Source of the DNA: an uncultured Rhodospirillales bacterium
GTDB lineage: Bacteria; Pseudomonadota; Alphaproteobacteria; Azospirillales; Azospirillaceae
Length of the DNA stretch: 36,880 bases
Direction of reading: 5' to 3'
Assembly (NCBI GenBank): GCA_903927615.1
Contig: CAIYNU010000066.1
Coordinates: forward strand, 1-36,880
The notes beneath the pieces were generated by a model that did no database searches, had not been told where the DNA came from, and worked only from the letters and a program-made list of their open reading frames with translations. This document shows positions 9,747 through 18,172 of the stretch, one piece after another; position 1 is the first letter of the stretch; every line of letters starts with the position of its first letter. The position numbers and the translations under genes were made by a program.

Positions 9747-11915
9747 ATGCCGCCTCGCGTGATGCCGATAGCCGCAACCGCTGCTGGGGCCATCATCCTG
9801 CTGCTGGTGTTTCACCATGCGGTCTTTCAGTCCGGTTTCGATCAGGTCAACGGCGACATCATTGACACCCGATTCAACGTCGCCATTCTGGAACACTGGT
9901 TCCGGGTGATTCAGGGCCGTGACCCCTGGCTCAGTCTTAATTTTTATTATCCGGCCACCGGAACCCTCGGTTACAGCGACGCCCTGCTGCTGCTCACGCC
10001 GCCCTACCTGCTGTCCCGGCTGGCCGATGTTTCGGCGTTTCATGCCCTCCAAATCACCGTCCTGCTCGCGACGATCACCGGCTTTGCCGGAACTCTGCTG
10101 TTCCTGCGCGGCGTCCTGGGCCTGGCGCTGCCGGTGGCGGTGACGGCCGCCGTCGCCTTTGCCGGCAACACCGCGCTCTCGCAAAGTCTGGGCAGCGGCC
10201 ATATCCAGTTACTGGCCACCATGGGCATTCCATGGCTCGCCTGCCTGATCGTCGCCTACCTGCGCGCCCTGCGGTGGCGGCGCGGTCTGCCCTACGGCGC
10301 CGCGGCCGGGGCGCTGCTGGGCGCCTTGCTGTACACCTCGTTCAATACGGGTTGGTTTATAGCCGTACAACTTCTAGTAATAGGCATCCTGTTCAGCGCG
10401 GCGGCCCTCCTGAAGCGGGGGATCCGGGCGCTGACCGGCGCGGCGAAAATGGCGATGGCGATGTGGTGGCATTGGCCCACCCTGGCCCTGGTCACCGCGG
10501 CCAGTTTGACGCCGTTCCTGCTCACCTATCTGCCGGTGGTGACGGCGACCGGCGGCCGGACTTACCAGGAAGTCGCCATCAGTTTGCCCCAGCCCATCGA
10601 TCTGATTCATCCGCTGTCCAATCTGATCTGGGATCCGATCGTCACGGCGCTGATCCCGACGCTGGCCGGGCATACCGGTGAGTTGGGCAAAGGCCTGACG
10701 GGGGGCCTGCTGGCCGTGTTTGCCGCAACCCTGGTCTGGCTCCTGCTGCGACGCCACCCCCGGTTCCGGGGCGGACTCCAGCCCCCGCCGGGATCCGACC
10801 GGACCCGCCTGCAACATCGGGTCGCGGGCGTGTTGGGGCTGAGTGTCCTGGTGTGCTGGTCGCTGATGGTCGAGATCGATCACGTTTCGCTGTGGGCGTG
10901 GGTCTACCGCATCATCCCCGGCGCGATCGGCGTCCGGGCGGTGTTCCGGTTTAATCTGATCCTGGTTTTTTCGGTCATGGTGGTGGCCGCGATCGGGCTT
11001 CACCTGGCCTGGACCGCCGGAACCGGGCGGATCCGGCGCACGCTGGTGACCCTGCTGGGTCTGATGATCGCCGCCGAGCAGATCAACGCCTTCGACAACC
11101 GACTGAGCCAACGGCAGCATTTCGCCCCCCTGACGACCCTGCCGCCGGCCCCGGCCCAATGCCGGAGCTTCGTGCTGTTTCCGGCGTTCACGGATCCGGA
11201 CAGGCCACGTTTCGCCTACCAGACCGACGCCATCACCCTGGCCCAGCATCACAACCTGCCGACCGTGAACGGCTATAGCGGCATGGCTCCGCCCTTCTGG
11301 AGCCTGGCCGACCCGGCCGACCGGATCGGTTATGGGGTCGGCCTGATCGATTGGACGGACCGCAACGCCCTGTGGACCGGCCTGTGCGCGGCCGACTTGG
11401 GCCGGCGGGCCTGGGTGCCGCTGACCCGTGCCGACCTGATCCGTCGGGCCGGTTTGACCCTGTCGCCCGACAGCCGCCTAAGCTTCACCACCGCCGACGA
11501 CAGCGGTCGCCGGTTCCTGAAGCCGGGACCGGGGTGGGGCGGCGCCGAGCTTGGGGGCACCTGGACCACGGCGCGATCCGCACGATTGGAGGGCGTGCTC
11601 ACCGGGTGGCCACCGGGTGGGGTGAGACTGGAGATGCTGACCTCCGCCTTTCTGGCCCCTCAACACCCAAGCCAGACGGTGGTGGTGGTGGTCAACGGCA
11701 CCGTGGTCAGCCGGTTCGGGTATCGCCTGGGCGACGCTCTGCCCAACCGGCAGTCCATCACCGTTCCCGCCTCAGCCCTGCCGCCGTCGGGCGCGTTCGT
11801 CCTCGACTTCCTGATCGATGACGCCCGCTCGCCGGCGTCCCTGGGCCTGGCGTCCGACACCCGGGACCTCGGCCTGTTGCTGACCCGGTTGTCGTTCCAA
11901 CCCGACGCGCCGTGA
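9747..11915 (+). CDS. Large polytopic membrane protein, GT-C glycosyltransferase-like
   Basis: The protein has 722 residues with roughly ten hydrophobic segments in the first 450 and a soluble C-terminal part of about 250 residues. The first periplasmic loop has NGDIIDTRFNVAILEHW (35-51), with acidic Asp37 and Asp40 placed as in the catalytic loop of GT-C enzymes that use polyprenyl-phosphate sugars. NFYYPATGTLGYSD follows, as in many bacterial mannosyl- and arabinosyl-transferase-like proteins. The C-terminal end (WTTARSARLEGVLT...VVVVVNGTVV...) looks like a beta-sandwich. Its place after the GT2 and UXS genes fits a periplasmic transfer step using a polyprenyl-linked sugar made by the GT2. 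I do not recognise a named family with confidence, and the function is inferred. Confidence 0.75.
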   Translation: MPPRVMPIAATAAGAIILLLVFHHAVFQSGFDQVNGDIIDTRFNVAILEHWFRVIQGRDPWLSLNFYYPATGTLGYSDALLLLTPPYLLSRLADVSAFHALQITVLLATITGFAGTLLFLRGVLGLALPVAVTAAVAFAGNTALSQSLGSGHIQLLATMGIPWLACLIVAYLRALRWRRGLPYGAAAGALLGALLYTSFNTGWFIAVQLLVIGILFSAAALLKRGIRALTGAAKMAMAMWWHWPTLALVTAASLTPFLLTYLPVVTATGGRTYQEVAISLPQPIDLIHPLSNLIWDPIVTALIPTLAGHTGELGKGLTGGLLAVFAATLVWLLLRRHPRFRGGLQPPPGSDRTRLQHRVAGVLGLSVLVCWSLMVEIDHVSLWAWVYRIIPGAIGVRAVFRFNLILVFSVMVVAAIGLHLAWTAGTGRIRRTLVTLLGLMIAAEQINAFDNRLSQRQHFAPLTTLPPAPAQCRSFVLFPAFTDPDRPRFAYQTDAITLAQHHNLPTVNGYSGMAPPFWSLADPADRIGYGVGLIDWTDRNALWTGLCAADLGRRAWVPLTRADLIRRAGLTLSPDSRLSFTTADDSGRRFLKPGPGWGGAELGGTWTTARSARLEGVLTGWPPGGVRLEMLTSAFLAPQHPSQTVVVVVNGTVVSRFGYRLGDALPNRQSITVPASALPPSGAFVLDFLIDDARSPASLGLASDTRDLGLLLTRLSFQPDAP

Positions 11916-11924
11916 TCGACCGTC

Positions 11925-12053
11925 AAAGGTAACGGAGCGGGGCCATCCGTTAGCGTCGGAACACCGGACTGTCCAACGGGATCAACAACAGTGTACGATA
12001 GCCCATCAGTCGACGATGAGGCCTTGGCGCCACCAACGGGCTCCTTACCTTTA
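11925..12053. repeat. Widely spaced imperfect inverted repeat in a 179-base gap
   Basis: AAAGGTAACGGAGC at 11925-11938 and GGCTCCTTACCTTT at 12040-12053 are complementary apart from a one-base offset. They lie about 100 bases apart, just after the membrane protein gene and before a small ORF. The RNA could fold into a long-range stem (terminator or leader). No known RNA motif was recognised. Confidence 0.35.
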
Positions 12054-12094
12054 GGACCTGACCAAAGCGATCGCAGGGAAAAGGACGAAAGATC

Positions 12095-12292
12095 ATGCGC
12101 GAAGCCGTGAACATCGGGGCACGCTTGCAGCGCGCCGGACAACGCTGGAAAACCTATCGCGTGGTTGCGATCCGCCAGCCCGCACACCATCAACCCCACG
12201 CCCAACTGGTCGCCGAAACCCGCGATGCCGAAACCATCACGGTCTCGCTCATGACCCTGACCGACGGTCGCTATTGGCAACCGGTGGCCTGA
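12095..12292 (+). CDS. Small hypothetical protein (65 aa)
   Basis: The ATG at 12095 is preceded by AAGGA at 12081-12085. The sequence, MREAVNIGARLQRAGQRWKTYRVVAIRQ and so on, ends in TDGRYWQPVA and has balanced composition with no membrane segment or Cys. Alternating hydrophobic residues in the second half suggest a small beta-rich fold. No family is recognised. It stands alone between two gaps. It could be a real small gene because of its ribosome site and protein-like codon use, but this is uncertain without homologs. Confidence 0.5.
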   Translation: MREAVNIGARLQRAGQRWKTYRVVAIRQPAHHQPHAQLVAETRDAETITVSLMTLTDGRYWQPVA

Positions 12293-12355
12293 AGCCCGGT
12301 TCCCTTCGCGCCGCCACGCCGCAGGCGGATGAGGGGATTCGGGCCCCCGCGGCAC

Positions 12356-12712
12356 TCAGTGGAACAGGCTCAGCACACCCCAACAGACGCCGCCGAACGC
12401 CGCAACGAAGGCAAACAGGGGGGTCTTGCGCACCGCCGCAAACACCAGCGCCCCCACCCCGACACCCTGCGCCAAGGTCCCCACCACACCCAGCCCGGTA
12501 TACGGGGCCAGGTTGGTGACGTGCTGGGTGTGAATCACCTCGGGAATCATGAAGCCCAAGACCGCCGCCGCCAGCCATACCGCGATAATGCCGGCTGCGG
12601 CCAGCGGCCGATCCGCCCGCGGTCTGACCGTCCAACTGGGAGACCGGTGGATCGCCACGGCGAACAGAACCACCGCTATCATATAGAGAATAAAGGCCAT
12701 TTTCATCGACAT
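12356..12712 (-). CDS. Small four-helix membrane protein, unknown function
   Basis: The 118-residue product starts MSMKMAFILYMIAVVLFAVA and has four hydrophobic segments: the N-terminal one, RPLAAAGIIAVWLAAAVLGFMIP, NLAPYTGLGVVGTLAQGVGVGALVFAAV, and LFAFVAAFGGVCWGVLSLF at the very end. GGAG lies about 10 bases before the chosen ATG at 12712; ATGs at 12721 and 12706 are alternatives. No catalytic or binding motif is visible. It is isolated, with the neighbouring genes on the opposite strand or beyond clear gaps. Confidence 0.6.
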   Translation of the reverse strand: MSMKMAFILYMIAVVLFAVAIHRSPSWTVRPRADRPLAAAGIIAVWLAAAVLGFMIPEVIHTQHVTNLAPYTGLGVVGTLAQGVGVGALVFAAVRKTPLFAFVAAFGGVCWGVLSLFH

Positions 12713-12938
12713 GTCATGCATTCTCCGGGGTTGGAGGGGCTGATGGTTGATCACCAGACCGACGGGCCGACGCGAGCCCTTCGGTGACTGCGGGTCTAAT
12801 CCGGTTACGACCCGGTTTTTTCTTGGAACCGCCCGGCCACAAGCCATCGCCGAACGATGTCGGATCTGTTACGGTCCGGTTTCCGTCGCTCCGGCGCCGT
12901 ATCGAGAAACGTTATATAAAAAATCAAGGGAGATCGTC

Positions 12939-13166
12939 ATGCCGCAATGGGCCGCCCCCGTCCGAACCTATGATGTCCATCGATTCAAACAGGATTGCGA
13001 TGGCTGTGGCAAGTCGAATGAGGTCATCGTCTACCGGCAGGATGGCGAAAACCGGCACGAGCCGATCCATTGCGCGGAATGCGAAGCTCAATTGGGCACC
13101 ATCGACGCCACCATGGCCCCCCGAACCAGCATTTTCGAACCGAGCGAACGTCCGATCTACGTTTAG
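12939..13166 (+). CDS. Small zinc-ribbon-like protein (75 aa)
   Basis: The ATG at 12939 follows AAGGGAGA at a good distance, and an AT-rich stretch (GTTATATAAAAAAT, about 12911-12924) lies just upstream as a possible promoter. The sequence has two CxxC pairs, DCDGCGK and HCAECEA, separated by about 25 residues. That arrangement fits a zinc ribbon. The C-terminus (APRTSIFEPSERPIYV) is likely disordered. No family name is recognised. The function is unknown; metal binding is inferred from the Cys pairs. Confidence 0.65.
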   Translation: MPQWAAPVRTYDVHRFKQDCDGCGKSNEVIVYRQDGENRHEPIHCAECEAQLGTIDATMAPRTSIFEPSERPIYV

Positions 13167-13183
13167 GTCAGTCCCGGCGCGGA

Positions 13184-14189
13184 TTACGGCGGCGAACTGA
13201 GAGAGCGGTGCGTGGTTTCTTCCACCTGATCGCCGATCGCTACCGAGGTCCGGACGATGGCCATGGAGCCCGCGAGTCCGAGCGCGGCTTCGACCATCAC
13301 CCCGGAAGCGATCAGCCCCATGATCTCGAAGGTATCGACCAGATAGACGGCAAGGCTGTATTCAGTAGCGGCACCTGCGCCTTTCGAGACGGCCGACGTG
13401 GTGTCCCCATCCTTCAACGGAATAAACACCTCGTTGATCTTGTGTCCGATCTCGAAAAACCCCAAGGACTCGCCAATCTGGTGCATCACGGCTTCGGCCA
13501 GGGGTGGCAAACACCGAAAAGCCCTGGTCGACGGCCGCCGCCGCCTCCTCGTGCGCCGCCTCTTCGTGCGCCCCCGCTTCATGCTGGGAGGCATGGGGCG
13601 ACCGGTCCTCGTGACCGGCTGATCCGCCCTCCCCATGGGGGTGATGGCCGGGCGGCGGCTCCGCGGCGGCGGCCGACGTATGGACGGTGTCCGGCCCCCG
13701 GGCCGGACCAGCCGGAGCGGTCCCCCGGCGCGCGACGGAGTCTTGAGAAACGGGGGATTCTTGAGACTCAAGCGGAATGACCGGCTTCGGCAGCACCGCA
13801 ACCGGCTCGGGCACAATCCGGTCGGGCACGATCCGGTCGGGGGTTAGGGACAGTCGAACACCGGTGCCGGGAAGGGCTTCCGACCCGCCCTGCTGGTGCC
13901 CGACCGACGCCGGCCACAGCGTATCCACCACCAGCCCCCAAACCGGCAGCCCCCAAACCGGCCCCGCCAAAGCCAGCCCCCCCACCACCAGCCCCACAAC
14001 CACCCGGCGAGGTGTTGGGAACAAGGCGACAACGAACCGGGTCAGCCGGGAACAGACATAAAGGAACGCCAACGCCGCGGTCATCGCCCCCAGAGACGCA
14101 CCGACCCCGACCGCCTTGGCCAGCCGGGCCCCCCGCGTCCGCCGCCAGGCCCTCCACCGCCTGGCCATTTCCGTGTAGGTGCGCCACAT
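13184..14189 (-). pseudogene. His-rich membrane protein gene split by a one-base frameshift
   Basis: The reading frame from the ATG at 14189 (GGGAGG 8 bases before) encodes an amphipathic N-terminus and two membrane segments (VGVGASLGAMTAALAFLYV; VVVGLVVGGLALAGPVWGL). A Pro/Val-rich stretch follows, with a short tandem repeat (PDRIVPDRIVP), and then a His/Glu-rich region (GHHPHGEGG, HASQHEAGAHEEAAHEEA) that could bind metal. Near 13,501-13,504 (a GGGG run on the plus strand) the protein-like sequence moves to another frame and continues as LAEAVMHQIGESLGFFEIGHKINEVF up to the stop at 13184. Removing one base restores a single protein of about 335 residues. It is either a true frameshift mutation or a sequencing error. 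No family is recognised. It lies downstream of the CYTH-CHAD gene on the same strand. Confidence 0.65.
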
Positions 14190-14321
14190 GCAACCATCCT
14201 CCCCAGGCGCCGGTCCTTCCGCCGCGACGGCGGCGACGCACGCCAGGGCACGGACTTGCCGCCGAGTCACGAATTCAGCGCGTCACTGTAGCACGGTCGG
14301 CTTCCCACCGGCAGTCCTGGT

Positions 14322-15905
14322 TCACCCCGGGCGTTTCCAGAATGGCTCGGCCTCCTTGAATCGGCGCCAGGTTTCGGGCAGTTGGCTCAGACTGTCGCGG
14401 CCACGCTGGGCCAGACACCGGTGATCCTCGGACTCCAACCGGACTCCGGCCTCCCGCAGCAGGCCAACGATGCAACGCAAATCCTGGACTTCATCCACCA
14501 GCGTCCGCAAATCCACCAACGCCGCCAGGAACGGACGGGTTGCAGCCGGCGGAAACAAACCACGAAAACCGTCGGCGGCATCGTGCAGCCGACGCAGGCG
14601 ACGGCGCAGACGCTTCAGGTCCTCGGGCTCCGCGCGTTCGGAACCGGCCTTGCGGGCGCGCCGATAGACCCGGTCCAGCCAGGGCCCGACCACCTCGGCA
14701 ACCGGCAGCCCCAATTGCCGGCGCACCTCATCATCAGCCTTTTCGCACCAGCGATCCTGTTCCAGCCAGCCGCCGCACGCCAGCACCAGCGTGGTGAATT
14801 CCGGGGCGAGAATCGCCTCACGGGCGGTGGCCGCGGCCATCCGGGCCGCCGGGCTGTCGGTGCCCGGTGCGATGCCGGCGTCGGCCGAATCAGCCCCCGA
14901 CAGGCGCAACAGCGGCCCGACCATGGACCAATCCCGAGCCGGCTCCAGGCACCGCGCCAGAGTCCGACACTGGGCGGCAAAGACCGCGGCATCGGATGAG
15001 GCGATCACCGGCTCGAACAATTCCAGGCCGTAGCGCAACCGGCGGAGCGCGTAGCGGATGTAGCGCACCGCCCGACCGTCGCCGCCGTCCGGTTCGGCCA
15101 GAGCCGCCAGCGCACAATCCTCGTTGTGCAGCAATTGCCGCAGGCAGTGACGCACCACGTGCCGAAACGCCTCGGCGACGGTGGTTGCCGGCGACAGGGC
15201 CACGGGTTCGGACTGATCGGGCACCTGAGGCCGTCCCGTGACCAGGCGGTACCCGGCTTCGGCCTTGCTCTCGCCGCCGATGCGCAACGGCACAATGCCC
15301 TGAAGCATCAACGCCAGGTCGAACAGCAGTCCGACCTTGCCGCTCCGCAACTCCAGCTCGATTTCGCTGACCGGGTGGACTCGGGAGCCGGCCCGGACCA
15401 CGCCCACGTCGAAGGCAATCTCCACCGTGGTTTGGGTGTCGGGCCGCACCAGCATGGTGACGCGGCGAATCTCGGTGGCAAAGATCGCCTTCAATGCCGG
15501 CAAGGTATCAACCGGCACCAGATGTGTGACGTCGGCCCCCTTCAGCAGCGCCAGATCGGGGGTGTCGCCATCCAATGGCCACTCCCATTCCCGCCGCACC
15601 GCCACCGCCGCCGTATCGCCCCCGGCGATACAGTTGTGGGTCTTGACCCCCTGGCTACAGCGACCATCATCTTCCTGGCGCACCCGTAGCGCCACGCCCT
15701 GGGCGGCCAGCCGCAGGTCGGGTGTGTCGTAATAGGTGGTGGTCTGTCGCCGCACCCGTTCGGCCCCATCGGCCATGGCCAGAAGCGCCGGATGGCCGAC
15801 CAGCCGGGCGATATCCTGGGGATCGGTATGCAGCTTCAGTTCGATCTCCCGGCCGGTGGTACCGGCGGCCGGGAACGCAGCGGACTCGTGGGCCACGACG
15901 GGCAC
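14322..15905 (-). CDS. CYTH and CHAD domain protein (inorganic triphosphatase-like)
   Basis: The 527-residue protein begins with a CYTH domain: the ExExK signature is seen as REIELKLH (Glu20, Glu22, Lys24), followed by TTTYYDTPDLRLAAQGVALRVR and SEIELELRSG. CYTH domains hydrolyse triphosphate substrates such as tripolyphosphate. The second half (from about 215) is a CHAD domain, a His-rich helical fold that binds polyphosphate: RHVVRHCLRQLL, VRYIRYALRRLRYGLELF and LKRLRRRLRRLHDAADGFRGLF. The GTG at 15905 is used; a GTG at 15896 has better spacing to GAGGGGG. It is downstream of a SixA-like phosphatase with a gap of 125 bases. A role in polyphosphate turnover is inferred from the domains. Confidence 0.9.
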   Translation of the reverse strand: MPVVAHESAAFPAAGTTGREIELKLHTDPQDIARLVGHPALLAMADGAERVRRQTTTYYDTPDLRLAAQGVALRVRQEDDGRCSQGVKTHNCIAGGDTAAVAVRREWEWPLDGDTPDLALLKGADVTHLVPVDTLPALKAIFATEIRRVTMLVRPDTQTTVEIAFDVGVVRAGSRVHPVSEIELELRSGKVGLLFDLALMLQGIVPLRIGGESKAEAGYRLVTGRPQVPDQSEPVALSPATTVAEAFRHVVRHCLRQLLHNEDCALAALAEPDGGDGRAVRYIRYALRRLRYGLELFEPVIASSDAAVFAAQCRTLARCLEPARDWSMVGPLLRLSGADSADAGIAPGTDSPAARMAAATAREAILAPEFTTLVLACGGWLEQDRWCEKADDEVRRQLGLPVAEVVGPWLDRVYRRARKAGSERAEPEDLKRLRRRLRRLHDAADGFRGLFPPAATRPFLAALVDLRTLVDEVQDLRCIVGLLREAGVRLESEDHRCLAQRGRDSLSQLPETWRRFKEAEPFWKRPG

Positions 15906-16030
15906 CCCCTCGGCAAACGCCTGTTACCAGACTGCACCCTCAATAGCCCATTCCGACGACCCGGGCGAAGACAAATCGCGCGCCCCGCCCCCAGGAACGG
16001 CCCCGGTCGGCCATCGGGCCCGTATCGGAC

Positions 16031-16546
16031 TCACGACAAGTGGCGGGGGCTGACGAACTCTTGCAGCGTGCCGGTTCCGGGCGCCACCGCGCGCCAATCC
16101 TGAACGGCAAAGCGCAGCACCGCCAGCGCGCCGGTGGGGTATTTTGCCGCCAGCGCCGCCAGCGCCGCCGGGGCCCCGCTTCCGGCCAGCGCAACCGCCA
16201 ATTCATGAATATCTGGGTTGTGCGACACCAGCATCGCCCGGTCCACCGCCCCGGGCAGCCCCTGCACCGCCGCCAGCAGGGCGGACCAACCCCGAAGATA
16301 CAGCTCCGGCCGCTGGTCGACCACCGGCGTGTGCGTCGGCCCGGCCAGCACCAGGGCCAAGGTCTCGGCGGCGCGGCGGGCCGGCGAGCACAACACGCGC
16401 TCCGGCACCAGACCGGTGTCGCGCAGGTGCCGGCCCATACGGGCGGCGGCAGCCTGCCCCCGGGGCGTCAGCGGTCGTTCCATATCGGCCAACCCGGGAT
16501 CGTCCCACGCGGACTTGGCATGCCGCAGCAGCAGCAGTGTTTTCAT
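16031..16546 (-). CDS. SixA-like phosphohistidine phosphatase (histidine phosphatase superfamily)
   Basis: The 171-residue protein starts MKTLLLLRHAKSAW, with the catalytic His9 in the RHG-type motif of the SixA group (RHAKS). The second half of the catalytic site appears as LVSHNPDIHELA. ERPLTPRGQAAA and VLCSPARRAAET are typical of the family. SixA removes phosphate from phosphohistidine in phosphorelay or PTS proteins. The ATG at 16546 follows GGGGGAA. It lies before the CYTH-CHAD gene on the same strand, a pairing I have seen in alphaproteobacteria, and may share its transcript. Confidence 0.9.
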   Translation of the reverse strand: MKTLLLLRHAKSAWDDPGLADMERPLTPRGQAAAARMGRHLRDTGLVPERVLCSPARRAAETLALVLAGPTHTPVVDQRPELYLRGWSALLAAVQGLPGAVDRAMLVSHNPDIHELAVALAGSGAPAALAALAAKYPTGALAVLRFAVQDWRAVAPGTGTLQEFVSPRHLS

Positions 16547-16690
16547 GGCTCGGTTCCCCCCCAAAGTCATTCATCGGTCATGACGACCGCCCAGGCTGCC
16601 GCAAAGTGTTACGGCGGCTTGCGTCACGGGCCGATTTCGCGCGACAACAGCCCTGGTGCCGCAGGCACGGGACTTCCGGAGAAGACGCCC

Positions 16691-18169
16691 ATGACCACCG
16701 ACTGCTCACCCGCCCTCGCCCTGACCGATGCAACGCTGTTCCGCGATCGGTCCTATGTCAACGGCGTCTGGACCGACGCCGACGATGCCGCACGCTTCGA
16801 CGTCGTCAATCCGGCCGACGGCAGCCGGCTCGGCCAGGTGGCCGACTTGGGCGTCACCGAGACCCGGCGCGCCATTGCGGCGGCGGCGGCGGCCTGGCCG
16901 GCCTGGCGGGCGCGCACCGCCCGGGACCGCGCCGGGGTGTTGCGCCGGTGGCATGACCTGATTCTGGCGAACCAGGACGACCTGGCGCTGTTGCTGACCC
17001 TGGAATGCGGCAAGCCGCTGGCCGAGGCACGCGGCGAGGTGGTCTACGGCGCTTCCTTCCTCGAGTGGTTCGCCGAGGAAGCCAAACGGGTTTACGGCGA
17101 CGTGATCCCGGCGACGACGCCGAACCGCCGGTTGCTGGTGCTGAAGGAACCCATCGGGGTCGTGGCGGCGCTCACCCCCTGGAACTTCCCCAACGCCATG
17201 ATCACCCGCAAAGTCGCACCGGCCCTGGCGGCGGGCTGCCCGGTGGTGATCAAGCCGGCCGAAGACACGCCGTTCTCGGCCCTGGCGCTCGCGGAGCTTG
17301 CGGCACGGGCGGGACTGCCCGCGGGCGTATTCAACGTCATCACCACCAGCCGGCCGGAGATCGCGGGCGCCGAACTGTCGGCCAACCCGCTGGTCCGCAA
17401 GCTGTCGTTCACCGGCTCCACCGAGGTTGGCCGGTTGCTGATGCGCCAATGCGCCGACACCATCAAAAAGGTGTCGCTGGAACTGGGCGGCAACGCTCCG
17501 TTCATCGTGTTCGACGACGCCGACCTTGACGCCGCGGTCCAAGGCGCCATGGCGTCCAAGTTCCGCAACGCCGGCCAGACCTGCGTCTGCGCCAACCGCT
17601 TCCTGGTCGCCGACGCCGTTTACGATGCTTTCGCGGCCCGCCTGGGCCGGGCCATGTCCGGCTTGACGGTTGGCCCCGGAACCGAACCCGGCATCCAACA
17701 GGGTCCGCTGATCAACGGCGCCGGCCTGGCCAAGGTCCAGGCCCTGGTGGCCGACGCCGTGGCGAAGGGGGCCCGAGTCGCACTGGGCGGCGGGCGTCAC
17801 CGACTCGGGGGCACCTTCTACCAGCCGACGCTGTTGCTGGACGTGACACCGGAGATGCGGATCGCCCGGGAGGAAATTTTCGGTCCGGTGGCCGCCCTGT
17901 TCCGGTTTTCCGGCGAGGCCGAGGCCATCGCCCTGGCCAACGCCACCGAGTATGGCCTGGCCGCCTACTTCTATGCCCGCGACGTGGGCCGCATCTGGCG
18001 GGTCGCCGAGGCCCTGGAATACGGCATCGTCGGCATCAACGAAGGCATCATTTCCACCGAAGTGGCCCCCTTTGGCGGCGTCAAGCAGTCGGGCATCGGC
18101 CGCGAGGGGTCCCGGTACGGCATCGACGACTTTGTCGAGATCAAGTACCTGTGCCTGGGCGGACTGTAG
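16691..18169 (+). CDS. gabD: Succinate-semialdehyde dehydrogenase (NAD(P)+)
   Basis: The enzyme oxidises succinate semialdehyde to succinate, feeding 4-aminobutyrate carbon into the TCA cycle. It has 492 residues. Key sites are ALTPWNFPNAM (160-170), VIKPAEDTP for cofactor binding, FTGSTEVGR (240-248), the general base Glu264 in LELGG, and the nucleophile Cys298 in AGQTCVCANR. The CVC pair, a second Cys two residues on, is typical of GabD. The C-terminus has GVGQSG-like GGVKQSGIGREGSRYGI. The ATG at 16691 follows GGAGAAG. No GABA transaminase or transporter gene is next to it, so the source of substrate is unknown. A histidine kinase gene starts three bases after its stop. Confidence 0.9.
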   Translation: MTTDCSPALALTDATLFRDRSYVNGVWTDADDAARFDVVNPADGSRLGQVADLGVTETRRAIAAAAAAWPAWRARTARDRAGVLRRWHDLILANQDDLALLLTLECGKPLAEARGEVVYGASFLEWFAEEAKRVYGDVIPATTPNRRLLVLKEPIGVVAALTPWNFPNAMITRKVAPALAAGCPVVIKPAEDTPFSALALAELAARAGLPAGVFNVITTSRPEIAGAELSANPLVRKLSFTGSTEVGRLLMRQCADTIKKVSLELGGNAPFIVFDDADLDAAVQGAMASKFRNAGQTCVCANRFLVADAVYDAFAARLGRAMSGLTVGPGTEPGIQQGPLINGAGLAKVQALVADAVAKGARVALGGGRHRLGGTFYQPTLLLDVTPEMRIAREEIFGPVAALFRFSGEAEAIALANATEYGLAAYFYARDVGRIWRVAEALEYGIVGINEGIISTEVAPFGGVKQSGIGREGSRYGIDDFVEIKYLCLGGL

Positions 18170-18172
18170 CCG

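Noticed and set aside
16040-16690. A long N-terminal extension of the GabD frame from 16,040
   Set aside because: It overlaps sixA in antisense, is His/Arg/Gln-rich and not homologous; the ATG at 16,691 has a good ribosome site and gives the normal GabD length.
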